This document shows, one piece after another, positions 24,447 to 37,100 of a DNA stretch of 64,000 nucleotides. Position numbers and translations under genes: made by a program. Source of the DNA: Certhia americana (taxonomy: Eukaryota > Chordata > Aves > Passeriformes > Certhiidae); contig JAGMWU010000045.1 in NCBI GenBank assembly GCA_018697195.1, forward strand, positions 1-64,000, written 5' to 3'. The number at the start of each line of letters is the position of its first letter. Position 1 is the first letter of the stretch. Below the pieces are notes generated by a model. It saw only the letters and a list, made by a program, of their open reading frames with translations. It searched no databases and had not been told where the DNA came from.

Positions 24447-24569
24447 CTCCTCCAAACGGTGCCCATATAACCCTGCGGATGGATTTCACCCAATCCTCCA
24501 TGTCATTCTGCGTGCTCGCCATGAGGAGGTAGGTCTCATGATTAGCTGTCATCCGCTCTCGGTCTCCTC
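24447..24569 (-). CDS. ARHGAP24: ARHGAP24 exon: C-terminal end of the PH domain
   Basis: This 123-bp exon has its acceptor after ttgcag (AG at 24571-24570) and its donor GTGAGT at 24446-24441. It enters in phase with two bases of a glycine codon and reads [20 protein letters not shown] followed by [20 protein letters not shown]. It leaves one base (G) of the next glycine codon, so it exits in phase 1. The tryptophan in [11 protein letters not shown] is the invariant Trp of the last PH-domain helix. The PH domain of this family targets membranes through phosphoinositides. The exons encoding the first PH strands should lie at higher coordinates but were not found in this window. The methionine in RERM (ATG at 24552-24550) could serve as the start of a transcript beginning just upstream, as I recall for one human isoform. 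My recollection of the human protein has Gly where this one has Ala before PFGGG. Confidence 0.95.
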
Positions 24570-27500
24570 CTGCAAGACAAGATAATTGCACTTAGAAACC
24601 CTTTTGCTTCCGTGCCCAGCCCAGCTCCTGCCAGTCTGACTGCTGGAAGCACCAGCAGCCGCTCCAGAGCAAGCAGATATGGATACTGTGCAGTGCAGTG
24701 CTTGCTGTCAGACATGGCATGAAAAGGTCCTGTAAGTACATTCCCCATGAGACAGTGAGAAGCTGTCACGCTTCCAAAAGGAAATGAGAGGATAAATGTC
24801 ATCAGTAAACAAAAACAGCCCCATGCTGTTCCAAGAACCACGGGGGGCTTGCACTAATCTGTAACTTGATACACACACTGGAAATTTTGCAGCAGTTACT
24901 GTACTGGAGAGAATAAATGCTGAGACTGATAAGGGTGCTTTGAACAAGTGGGAATGACTCCATTCTTATTTTCAGGAACACACTTTCAGGGCAGTAACAC
25001 TTGATACACCCATGTGTTGCTGTGACTGCCTAAGGAAAAGGCAGATGACATGGTAGAACACGCTGCCTTGGATGGGTTGGATGAGGATTAGATTAAAGGG
25101 GAGCGCACTGCCTTCTTATCCTTTCTTTAAAGGATGGGCCCACACTAAGAAGGTCAAAACCAGAACTCAGCTTGCCAAAGCTCCATGTTTTCAGACTTGC
25201 AGTACTGTTTCATCTCCATTCTAAAAGGTACCATGTTAGTGCAAGGGCACTGGGGATTCAAACCACCTTTCCAGCACTGCAGAATGTCAAACCCTTCCAG
25301 AAAGAGTGGCATTTTGACAGCCTTTCACTGAGCCAAGGGCATACACGAGTACTTCACACACAAATGCAACGCACCTAGAAATCCTGTCAGTCCTGTATTC
25401 ACATCTTTCCAGCTTCTTACATTCGTATTTTTTTATCCTAGTGATATCTAAAGTAAATATCTCTGCTCATTACAGCAGGAATACTGCTCCTGGAAGAGTG
25501 CCATGCTTAGCGCTGGGCATTGACACAGCAAGGTTTTTAAAGAGAAATTTCTTAAGGACTAGAAAATCCTGGCACAAGTATTCTGAATTAATCTACTGCT
25601 GTAGGCCATGCTTTACAGAACTAGTACACACTAAAAGAACTTAACTGAAACCAGATGAATGCAAAAGCCAGGCACAGAGATTCTACTGAAAATTTAATCT
25701 TAAGGATTGCATCATTATACAAAACTTAAATTTTAACTTGGAGGTAAACAGAGTTCCAGCTTTCCACAGTCAAAACTCAGCTATTCATATGTCCTATGTT
25801 CCCCAAAAAGGCATTGAAACAAATAATGCAACAACCTGAACGACAGTACATTTTAGACCATAGCAGAGTTTAAAAGTCTAAAGAACACTGCCTTCTTTTT
25901 CCTAAGACAGAGTAAGGATGAACCTATGTTAAGTGTCAATACTAGAGAAATATCAAGTTTGGGTTTTTTTTAAGATCTTTTCAGTGACTAGCCCAAGATC
26001 AGTACCAAACATGGCTCTTACTTCTGTGCTATGTTCCATCCTTTTTACCATGAAGAATGAGGGTTTGGGGACAGGGAAACATCAGAATCCCAGAGCTCAG
26101 ATCCCCACATCAACCCTGCAGAAAACACATGGTCAGGCCCTGGCAATTTGCTCCCCATTTTTACCTTTTACATAGACAATTTGACCAGAACAAGGAACAG
26201 ATCCCTCATTCAAGGACAAAAAGGAGACATGATACCATCTTCAGTTTACTTCAACAGGCCTATTTTACACATCAGCTAGAGTTCTCACCCTAAGAAGACC
26301 AAAAAATAAGGATAGAAGCATAAAAACTCAATATATTCACACAGCTATTAAATATAATAGTAATAAATATAGTATAGAGAAAAATAATGCACCACAATTG
26401 GGTCCTTTCTGTGGCTTCTAAAACCTGAAAAAAATTATTTCTCTTATTTCACTGTATTTTCTTTTCATTTCAGTGGACTAGGATCCTGCAAGGTGCCACA
26501 CAAAAAAAAAGCCTACAAAAACATGCATAAACATAATATATATCAGATCCAGAAATAAAAAAAAAACCAAAGTGGTGATATGGGTTTTTTTCACTAAAAA
26601 CAAAATATATGGCATGTGATGGTCCTCTCAGGTGCTGCCAGATTGATCCATATTCTTTTAATAGCCTGCATATTTAAATTCAACAGATTATGTAATACTT
26701 GCTTAGCAGATGATGTAGTATTTACTGAGTTATCATGCTATGACAAATTGGAGGGTGTTCTCCAGATAGAGTGGATTAATCCCAGAAATCTAGCTAGCTT
26801 ATTTACAGTGTGAATTCCAGAGCAGTACTTTAGCTCCGGTAAACACCCAGTGAGCCAATACAAAATCAGCCTGATTTTACAGAGAAGGAAAGCATAATGT
26901 TTGGTTACATTACCTTGTTATGAGAAAGGGAAGTTTTCCTAACTGACCACAGCAATTTTGGATCTACTTCATAATTAATATCCTTTTCTTTCACAACACA
27001 AGATTGGATCTTGCAGGGTTCTCCTACTTGTGTGTTAATGTAGATATTATTCATTAACTAAAGCCTAATTAAAAGATTTTTTGGGACAAAACAGCACTTG
27101 GATTTGTGTTTTACTGCAAATATTGATTTTTAGTGACACTGTATTTTAAATGCAAAATTTACAAGATGAGACAAGAAAAAATTACCATGATTTGGGAAAG
27201 AAGTCACCTCAGATAAGAAATATCAAAAAAACCAAAAATAGAATTAGTATGTTTCTGAATCTTCAGTAGGTCTGCAGGACACTTATGAAAGACATTATTT
27301 GGAATATGCACTTCCACTCTTTCTTCCTTTTAATAATTTTGTTATGATTATAATGAAGCACGAGTAGATCACAGTCTCCAAAAATCAGACATCTATTCGT
27401 ACCACAGATAGCAGCATTAAGAACATCAACTTGAAAATGGTGTTCAGCATCAGGTCACATTGAAGATGTGAATCTGTACTCTTTTATGTGTGCAAACCAT

Positions 27501-28650
27501 AGCCTATTTTACCTATATTGTTTTCTAGCTTCAGATTATGCCTTCTCAAATTTCCATACCTGCATCTGCAATCCAAGAAATGCTTAAGTTTGTCTGATGT
27601 GGTCTGGTTGTGAATAGCCAACTTAAGGGGTTGGAATATGAACTCCACTTTCCCCCCCATCTCTTTCCCTTTGTTTCTTTGCGGGTGTCACAGGAGCTGG
27701 AAGGAGCAGAACCCAGACCACCTGACCAAAGAAGCTGATTCTGACACGTTTGAGATGAAAAGCTGCTGTTTGCACAATATATGATATGTATATCCTGTAC
27801 ATCCCAGCCTCTGGAAATGGCCAAAAGTAACTGATCTACACTGTTTGGAGTCTCAGAACTACACTGTACCATCACATAATGCTAGTCCTGCAGTCCTAAC
27901 CAGACCCTAATCTACTTTATTTTCTTGACAGCAGCAGAAACAAAGTCTTTATTTATTGAAGGAATCTATCCATAACATATAGGTGCCCAGTGCTCTGACC
28001 TGCCTGCTCAGGGGCTCAGTGACCCACAGACTGATGCTGCTGGTACCCCCACTTCCAGCAAGGGATTTTAAAAGCCCTTGCCAACATCCAGAAAAAACAA
28101 AACAAAACAAAAAAAAAAAAACCACCACAATCCAAAACTACAGTTAAAACAGGGAGAGGCCAATTCCTGCAGGGTTCCACTCTGCAGGGGAAAAGAGAGT
28201 GACCAGGCTGTGTTGGTGATGTAGCACCTCAGCTGGGGGAGCAGGGACTGCATTGAAGGGGACTGTTTCCTGAAGTACCAAGCTCAACAGCTCTGCAGCT
28301 CTTTATTTACCCATCTGTTCAAGGAGAAGGCACAGACATCCTGGCATTCTGTCCTGAAAGGTGTTTTTACTACTTTGTAGACTCCTCCTGCCTAAGCCAA
28401 CACCTTTCCTTTACTTGGATGTACCCGGGCTGAACTCTGCACTAAGTATTGCCTTTGTCCTTTCAAAAGTATCTCGGATTTCCTGTGAGCAGTGGTTCCA
28501 GCATTTCTTGAGAATGGAGTGCAAAAGGATTAAATTCATACCAACTGTTTAAGAGAGAATTTTCTCCCAGGAGGAACATCAAAAAACTAGGATTAATCCG
28601 ATTTTTCTGAGCTGAGAATGTCATGGCCAACCTCACAAGAACATTCACAT

Positions 28651-28654
<4 letters not shown>

Positions 28655-28694
<40 letters not shown>
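28655..28694. repeat. Poly(A) run of 40 bases
   Basis: This is an uninterrupted run of A, the longest homopolymer in the window. No recognised retroelement body could be assigned 5' of it, so it may be a plain A-tract or the tail of an unrecognised retrocopy. Its length is likely to be unreliable in assembly. Confidence 0.9.
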
Positions 28695-28696
<2 letters not shown>

Positions 28697-31600
28697 GGGG
28701 ACCAATTTAAAAGTGAAGCAGTTTCCTACTCCCTTGTGCATTTCTCTTAGCCACAGTTTCTGAATCCGTACTCACTTCAGCTTGGGAACTGAATGAATAT
28801 GAAAGGCAGACTGGCCTTCCAACAGAACTCGCTCAGAATGTTTTCTTTAGAAACATCCTCTCTCTTGGATGCTTTATATTTGTCTCCTTAAGAAAATGCC
28901 AAATAGTAAAACTTTAGCCTTCTGATGTTTTAGATGAGTACACTAAATGCACCTCCATATGGTATTCAAATAGAAACTTCTGGCTACTCACCACCTCACA
29001 GCATACTCTTTCTTCTCTGCTCAGGTGGATGGTAAAACTGTGTGCTTATCATTCCTGATCAGGACTCCAGGTAGTATTTCTTCACAAGCAAAATGCCAAC
29101 AATTATGATAAAATTCACATCTCTTCCACTACACTTTGTGTTCTTGAGTTTTCCACTTTGCTGCAAATGAACTGCACACTAATTGACATACTTAATCTGT
29201 GTCTCTAGGAAAACCTGCCTGGATTTCCTTCATCAACTTTCCTTTTAAACCATTTGTATTCAGATATTTTAATCCAAAGCAGAAATCATCTCGGCAAATT
29301 ATGGAGATAGAATATCTGCGAACAAAATGAACTACCTTATTCTCCTTTTTTCCTAATGAAACTCCTTGTTTAAGAAAAAAACAGAAATTTTTGTTACCCA
29401 ACCTTGATAGTAAAAGAGTATTAAGCACTGCTGCTTTAAGCACAGGTCTGACTTGACACACTAACGTGCTACAGTTCAAACCCACATTTGTCTTCCATAT
29501 TCCAAGGATGGAAACTACGGGATCCATCTATCCTCAAGTGAGACAAGGAACTCCATCACAGCTGTTAAACTTATCATCATGCCCAACTTTAATGAAATGT
29601 TAGAACTATTCTGCTGGCACCTCCTTCTGTTCATGAACTCTGAGCACCTTGAGTGTGATGAAAATCACACATGACTTCTTTCAAGGATGGTTTGGGTTCC
29701 TACACTGAGCTGATACAGGACAATTTATCCTTCAAACTGCCATCCAACTGGTAGATGAGTTTAAACACTAAAATGTTTTATGTTCATCCCAGCTGGGACA
29801 GTGGAAAATACTAACTTCGGAAAGTTTGGTCGGAGCATAGGCTGAACAAAGACAAATGAAGGAGCTAAGCTTCGGAATGCAATTGTCTTTTAATGAGGTT
29901 TTAATGTCTTGCTGATTCCAGGATTCATTGAGACTTTTTCTTCATAGCAAGTGACAATCTGTGTTGAAGGCTGAGCAACTGCTGCATCTCACATGACCAA
30001 TTTGAAAACCAAAAGAAACAAAGCTACTTGAAACTTGCTCTCTCTGTGTTTGGGGGTTTTTCTGTGTTTTTGTTTATTTAGAATTCTAAAAAGCTTCTTT
30101 AGTCTACATAAGCCTGGTAATTGGTCCTGTTCTTCCTGACTGTGTAAAACTTGACCAAGAATTTACAGCCTTCCCTCTTAGTTCATCAGAGAATGAAGAA
30201 AGGAAATAGCCTAAGTTCAAGTCACTGTCCTCTTTTTTTCTACTACAAAAAAAAAAAAAAAAAAAGTCTGGACAACCAAGTTCTTAATGATCATGCAAAA
30301 ACTCATATATCATCAGAAGAATACTGCACAGTTGCATCACCTCTAAAGCCTTGATGACAGATAGACTGGATTGAGGGAGATCTACAAACTACAATTCCAA
30401 TTACAATTTCCCAGGACTGCCCTGTTCTATCTGCTGTAATTGTTTGGCTCAAGGTTGCTTAGTCATCTAAAGGAGAAAGACGTGGCTGGAGAAACACTTG
30501 TGCTTTAACTGACTGATGCCACCACCACTGAGAAATCTCAGCTTTGAAATACAGAGCTATCAAAATCATAATTTTTTACTAGCAAACCACATAGGGTGCC
30601 CTATTAACTTTCTCTCTTTACAAAGAATTAACACATTTTCCTAGAAAGGGAATCAAGTAACTGTGAACAAGTCAGTAACGAGGATACTGCTTTTTAAATA
30701 CTTCACTACAAATGTAATTTTCTCCTTCTCCTATCCAGCCAATCTTTTGCATTAATAATCTGCAACAGCAGTGTTTTAAACTATGGGTGTATTTTTTTGA
30801 AGAGGCATATTAGCTTTTCAACATAAAAGCTGGAGCCTAATTTAAGTGCTAAGTGGCAAAAGATTGCTAACACAAGTACATTCCCTGGTGGGTATTGTGC
30901 TCTAGCACAATTTCCCCACTTGCAGAATGCCTAGAAGACAGCAGGGCTTTTTTTAACAGAATGAGCTGTTTTCATGAAGCACTGAACCAGCTGCTGTCAG
31001 ATACCTGAAATCAGGCTCAGGAAATGAATTCCTCATGTGTAACACAATGAACACTCTGTACAGGTAGGTCTCTCCTGTGCTGCAGGGCTACCACCCGCAG
31101 CACCATCAGTCTGTAAGAGTAAGTTTAGTGTTTTGCACAATAAACACATAAAAGCAGTACCATATTTAAGCATTTCCCATTTGCATAGCTGTAATTATTG
31201 CTTAAATACCTGAGCAAAGAACTGTGATAATTGCTCATCAGCAGTTATAATTGTGTGAGAAAGAGACCATCAATGAGGAAAAGAGACATGAATTCAGAAC
31301 ACCCCTTGAACAATATAAGGCCTCCAGTTTTTTCAGGGCCTTTTAATCTTTTCAGGCATGTCTCATTCTTTCCCCCTACTTTTGCTGCCCTTCCTTTATT
31401 CCTAATTTGAACTTCTGCTGTGCTTCAAACAGATCTCCCAGTCCTCCACCTTATCCTCAGCCACAGATCCCAAGTGGTACCTATTTTACAGTCTGTTCAT
31501 TCTACCCTTGCCTGTCTCTAAGATCTTGGTGCCTACACAGTTCACTTTCATATCTTGCCCTTTCCCAGTGCCATTCTCACTTGAAACAAATCTCATCTCT

Positions 31601-33017
31601 CTTCTAGCTCTGGGCATACCACACAGAACAGTTTGTTTACTGGTTTTAATAGAAATCCATCAATCTGGTTGGACCCCATCACAGCTCTACACTTTACCAG
31701 CCCCTGAGCACACACTGCCTCTTGCAATGGAATTTCATGTGGGCTTTTTTTTTTCTTTTTATGATAGAAAAATTGGAAAAGCATAAATAAACAAAAGCCC
31801 AGAGAGTCCTCTATACCCCTTATTACTACTAGGACTTGAGACATATAAAATATTGATTCGGTTAGAGAAAAAAAACATTGCATGCCACACTTGTCTATAT
31901 AAATGTACAGTGCTGTTACAGTGCCCTATTTCCAAAACCTCGACCATAAAGAGCTTTCCTCTGAAATTTTGAGTTAAAGAAAGTAAAAATAAAGCAGAGT
32001 TTTACCTAATGTTGCAAACTATTAAAAACCTACTGTGGCTTTTTTAGTTAAAACTTGTACACACAAAAGATATCAAATTGTCAGGGTTTGTCTCCTGGGG
32101 ACTGAGACAATAGAGATTTGCTTTCTGAACAATAGCTTTGTTCCTATCAGACAGCAGAACTTTTTTGGGACCTCCTAGAATAAACAGCAGAGAAAGAATA
32201 ATGTGAGTTTTTCAATGACCTGTGAAGGGAGAAGTTTGAAGGTCCAATAATATCAAACATTAGTGGTACTGCAAGAACTTGTGGACGACTTCACTGTTAC
32301 CTGTTGTAACTAACTTACTCTGTGAGAAAAGCATAAATTCAAATTCCTACAGCAACTTATTTTCCCTGCCCTACATGACATCTTGAAGATAAATTACTGC
32401 CATTTGAGAGAACCTTCTTTGAAGTATCTCAATCTGGACACCAAAATGACTATTATGTTATTCGAAATTTGGCTGATCTCCAAGGTGATTTTAGAGGAAG
32501 TCTCTGCAAACATATCTCTGCCTTTAAGGAAAGAGGGGAGAAAGCCCCACGCATTTGCTGGTGTAGCCATAGTCAAGCATGTAAACAATGCTTTAAAAGA
32601 ATTTGACTTTAAGACTCTGTTTTGGGAAGAAACAAGATCCTAGAGCTTTTGCTGCTGGGGAAATGACTGCCCAGCACTACCAAATTTCTTTGCTCTTCAG
32701 CCTCTCATCATGAATTGCACTGAAGTGCAAACACTCAACCTCAAATGGATTCTTCTGAAAGGTCAGGTCCACAGCACATGTTTGTATGGCATTTGATCTA
32801 GCAGGAAATTAAAACTTCGGATGATTTTAAGAAAGGAAGGATCAATACCTGAATGGAAGTCCTCAAGTGTAAACTCACCCTGGGACTGGCAGGACTCTAC
32901 CTATTATATACCCTGGCACTGCAACTTCAGGCTGCAAAGCCAGCATGTCAGGATGTCAGAGCAAGGTTGTCCTCAGAGACTAACAAGAATAACATTCAAA
33001 GCACATGCTCACTTCAC

Positions 33018-33075
33018 CTCTCAGCATTTACTCATTAAGCTCTCCAGCTCTCAGCATCCATTCATTAAGCTCTCT
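33018..33075. repeat. 30-bp imperfect tandem duplication
   Basis: Two adjacent copies with 30-bp spacing share ctctcagcat and cattaagctctc. The intervening bases differ (ttact versus ccatt). This is a simple local duplication in non-coding DNA. Confidence 0.85.
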
Positions 33076-34086
33076 GTTCCTCATGAATATGGAATGTCCT
33101 GAGCCTCCAGCAGATAAAAATCGAGATGCTCTTTTATCAGTCTAAACATGCTCTTGTGTGCACAACACAAGGTGAGGAATTAACTCGGTACAAAACAACT
33201 AAATTCATGTGGTGTTTCTTCAGAGAGGCCAGGCAAAAAGAACTTTCATCAGGAGACGAAACAGTCCTGTATCCCAGGACAGTGAATTGTGGCTAAGCTA
33301 CAACTTGAGACAGTCTTTAAAATTCTGTTTCATACAGTGGCCTACTCACAAGTAGAGTGATCTGCCCCAAACACAGAAAACATTGCATGCCTTCTAATTT
33401 TACAGGCAATTATTTTGTAAAGAGACAGAAAAGATAATGTCTTTCCAAGAGCTTCCAAGAAAAGCAGTTTCCCTTCTCCATCAGGAACAGACCATACTCC
33501 TCCCTGCTTCTGGTGCTTTCCAGTCTGCACCAAGTTAGACCCAAACACAGAAATACTTCATTTCTCCAGAGAGCAGGCAGTCCTTTCAGCTCATATCTGA
33601 TTTCAAATTTGATCACAGATAAAAATAATAGCTCTTTCTGGCATAGATACAAAACCAAAAGGATGCTAATATCCTAAACGAGCAAGTATATATTATGCAT
33701 ACATGTAATTTTATTGAAGCATCACTTATTTAATAATGCAAATTCATGTTTTAGCAGTTCAGTAAATAAATCAAGAATAAGTTATTCAATAAAGCATGTG
33801 GACTAACTGACATATGCCAAAAACAATTACCTAATAGATTGTTGAGTCTCAGCATAAGACAACGTTGCTTATCTAAAGTAGCAGGAGATTTTAGTCATCA
33901 GTTCAGGAACTTCGTTGCACAGCTCATCTAAAATCAGCCATCTCCAGGAACACTGTGCCTCTTAGCACTATTTTGGGGTATCAATTCAATATTGACTCAA
34001 GCAAAAGTGTGCCGCTTAATAAATTATCAGCTCAACTCTCCAGTCCTTTAGACACTTCAGTCTCCGAAATGTCAAATTCAAGCACA

Positions 34087-34113
34087 GTGGAAAGAGCCAC
34101 GTGGAAAGAGCCA
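34087..34113. repeat. 14-bp tandem duplication (gtggaaagagccac)
   Basis: The unit gtggaaagagccac at 34087-34100 is followed directly by gtggaaagagcca at 34101-34113. It is a small exact tandem duplication in non-coding sequence. Confidence 0.9.
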
Positions 34114-37100
34114 AACACCAGTTATCTGCAAAGCACAAACACAGAGCTTAGTGTTCTGTACATCTCCATACCTTGCAATAGGGCAGAATTAACAGAAACC
34201 TCATTTCAGCCTTGTTCTGCTATATTTATGACACAGAGATGTCCATAATATTTCCCCTCTCATTAATGAGCACAGAATGATCCCAGAGTGAATTTACTTC
34301 TAATCTGGGTAGCTCCATACCTTTGCCTTGACAGCTGGAGCCCATATACCACAGAATAATGTTTTTTTCACATAAAAATCACTTGGGTCTCATTTCTGGC
34401 AGAGTGCACTAGCAGAAAGTGCTTGCAAGGAGAAACCAACTGTATTTTGAAGTACTCTTTTTTAAAGGACATTATACAGTGAGTATCTACAAACCATTTA
34501 CTTGTCAAAAAGTATCAGTAAATCTATGAGGTAAATAATCTGCAATTAGGCAGAAAAAGTTATTCAAGATGCCTGATTTTTCTAGTAGGAAAGAAACAAA
34601 GACTTCTTATAGCAAAATCATGACTGCATGACAAAGCTGAGAGCTTACCAGCAGGTATTTCTTATTTTGGTGCACAATTATTTGCAAATTTCTGTGCATC
34701 AGTGAAGGGATTCCAAATCTGATAATGGGAAAAGCAACAAAAAATCTGTCATTGACAACACGAACAACAAAGCCACACACTCAGCAGACATTAGGTGATA
34801 CAGAGACAGTAACTCAATAAGAGACAGCAACTATCCTCCAGGTAATCACTGCCCTCTCACAGAGGAAACAGAAACACAGAGCTTTAACCCAGAGAAAGTT
34901 ACAAGCTTAGGATAAGGACCTAACGATGACATACAAACACCTACTACTGACAAAACAGGATACAGGAATTTAACTATCATCAGCTCTCCTTCGAGAAGTT
35001 TACTGCTCATAACCACCATGTGCACTGTAAACTGAAGCCACTCTACAGAAGCTGCTACAACTCCTTGGTGTCTTCACAGAACAACAGAAGAGCATGCTAA
35101 AGTTAGCTAGGATTTAGACATAGATTTCATTGAAGTTTAACAAGATTCTCTATCTACATTAGAATCTATAAAACTGTTGAATGCTAAGTTATGGTAGGTT
35201 CTTTAGAATTCTGCCTTGTGCACAGACTATGTTTAAACATTCAAAAGAAAGGTACTTCATTCACTGACAGGCTACCATTCACTGAGGATGCTATTTCCGT
35301 ATGGAGGATATGGAATTTTTTTTGTCAAGTGTGCTAAACACGGACCTAGCAAGCAACTGTCCCTACTCCATACAGCATATATAACATTTTTACAACAACA
35401 GGAACAAAAAAAAAAGAAGTATGTTAAGACAGAAGTCAGTAAGAAAGAAATATTTGCCAGTGAGATTACTAAATGCATGAACAAGATTCATCACCTATTC
35501 AAAATAGACAGAGAACTATAGGATTTCATATCATGTTGTACATGAAAGTTGCCAAATCCTGAGTGATTTTTTGGAAAGGTAACTCTGGTATCTTACAAAG
35601 ACTCTCAGTATCAGTGGCACAGCTAGAACTGGTGATTATCACAACGTCTGGGTGAGAGCCAGCTCTTGTAAGGCTTCCCACATTAAGTCTTCTGACAGGG
35701 GCACAGACTCTGATGCTTATCCAAGCTGAACTGCTGAGTGCCTCTGGAATGTCCCCAGGCACTCAGTGTGGAGAGAGAGGGAGGCTGCCCTGAAAACCAA
35801 GGTGTTTTTAGGTGGCACAGCCCCACTAGAGGCACAGCTGCACTCCCAGGAGCTGAGCACAAATCCCAGGTAAGCCTGACACAGCACTTTATTTGTTCAA
35901 GGATTTTATGGTACAGCCAGCAGCTGCCAGGCAAAGTTCCCCATCATACTGAAAGTGGAGTTGATTCTCCCACATGCCACAGAACCTCCTCAAATTTTGT
36001 GGCCAATGTATCAGACACAAAGCAATTAGCCCCCAGTTCAAAACCACTTTCCCCTTGCAATTTCCTCTCCAAAACTGAAACAGCTAGTTTGCTGCTGTTT
36101 TATGCATTCACACAGAGCTAAACTCCACTTCTAATTCTACCTTGTTTAAAGGCAACAACTGGCATACAGCAGCCTTAGAACATCCTATGGGAATGGCTGT
36201 GGATTGGGGGTCTCCTTGTTTCTACACAGACATGGAATACAACCAGTATCTCATCAAACCCTTCTCTGAAGGGCTGCTCAGCCAGTGCTGGGGGATGCAG
36301 AGGTGCTGTCCTAGCTACCAGCATCTGCTTAGGTTTTCAAAATGAAAAATGAAGGAGGGCAAAGGAAAATACTTGAAAGGGGATATTTAGATGAGACCCA
36401 ACCATGTGTTGGTGTCTGCATTGCAAATTTCACTTCCTTTCAAAGAATTCTTCAAAACATCTCTGTGATCCTTTGCAAACATACATCCCCTGTCACTTTC
36501 CAAACTTGCAAGGAAGTAAACTGGATACAAAGTCACTTTGAATGTTCAAGCATTTAAGCAAATTCCCTGGAACTCTGTTCTGTGTTGCCTCCTGGGATTA
36601 TTCTACTGTAAAAACATTTATTGATCACAAGCTGAACAGGAATACGTTTTCCACCACACATGCTGTATTTTGAAGTTAAAAGCACAAAATTCACAGAAGA
36701 ACCTTTTATTCCATAATAAAATCTTACAAAAAGAAAAACTCAAGTTAATTATGGCTAATTAAACAGGGAAAAGAGTAAAACTTACAACAACTCAATTTTT
36801 GCAAACCGACAGATGGTCACATCCAGTTAATCATATCATGTTCCTTACATATTAAATACAACATCAGCCAATTTGCCCAGCATTGCAAATTACTCTATGA
36901 CTACAGAGCACTGAAAGGGAGAAACTTATGCTTGGCAGCACAGTAGCCAGGGATTCTTTTGAGCAGAAAAGAGTTGTTTGAAATGAACCTCATGAAAACA
37001 GCTGAACGACCAAAGGAAATACTGCTAAAAAAGACAAAAAGGACACATTTCTCTACCTGGAGCTGCTACAGTACCCACAAGTGGAGAAAGAAGTGACATG

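Larger units (their letters stand above)
791..24569 (-). other. ARHGAP24: ARHGAP24 locus (partial gene, six coding exons seen)
   Basis: This is the minus-strand span of the recognised exons of a Rho GTPase-activating protein of the ARHGAP22/24/25 family. ARHGAP24 (FilGAP) is known to stimulate GTP hydrolysis by Rac1 and Cdc42, to bind filamin A, and to act at the cell cortex in protrusion and adhesion control. I assign ARHGAP24 rather than ARHGAP22 because the run from [18 protein letters not shown] through GLFRLPGQ matches my memory of ARHGAP24, whereas ARHGAP22 differs there (for example RLEDTVHHERKFG). The alternative first exon, MPEDRN...FSFRKG, is also characteristic of an ARHGAP24 short isoform. 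Exon order, phases and splice sites are all consistent. The gene is incomplete at both ends: the exons for the start of the PH domain, the end of the GAP domain, the linker and the C-terminal coiled coil are not in the window. Confidence 0.93.

Noticed and set aside
24542..24841. 99-codon minus-strand frame overlapping the PH exon
   Set aside because: Different frame from the PH-coding sequence and no PH-domain residues; it crosses the acceptor and is not coding.
25040..25120. Possible CR1 piece (acacgctgccttggatgggt)
   Set aside because: Only a short resemblance; order and spacing do not follow the CR1 consensus.
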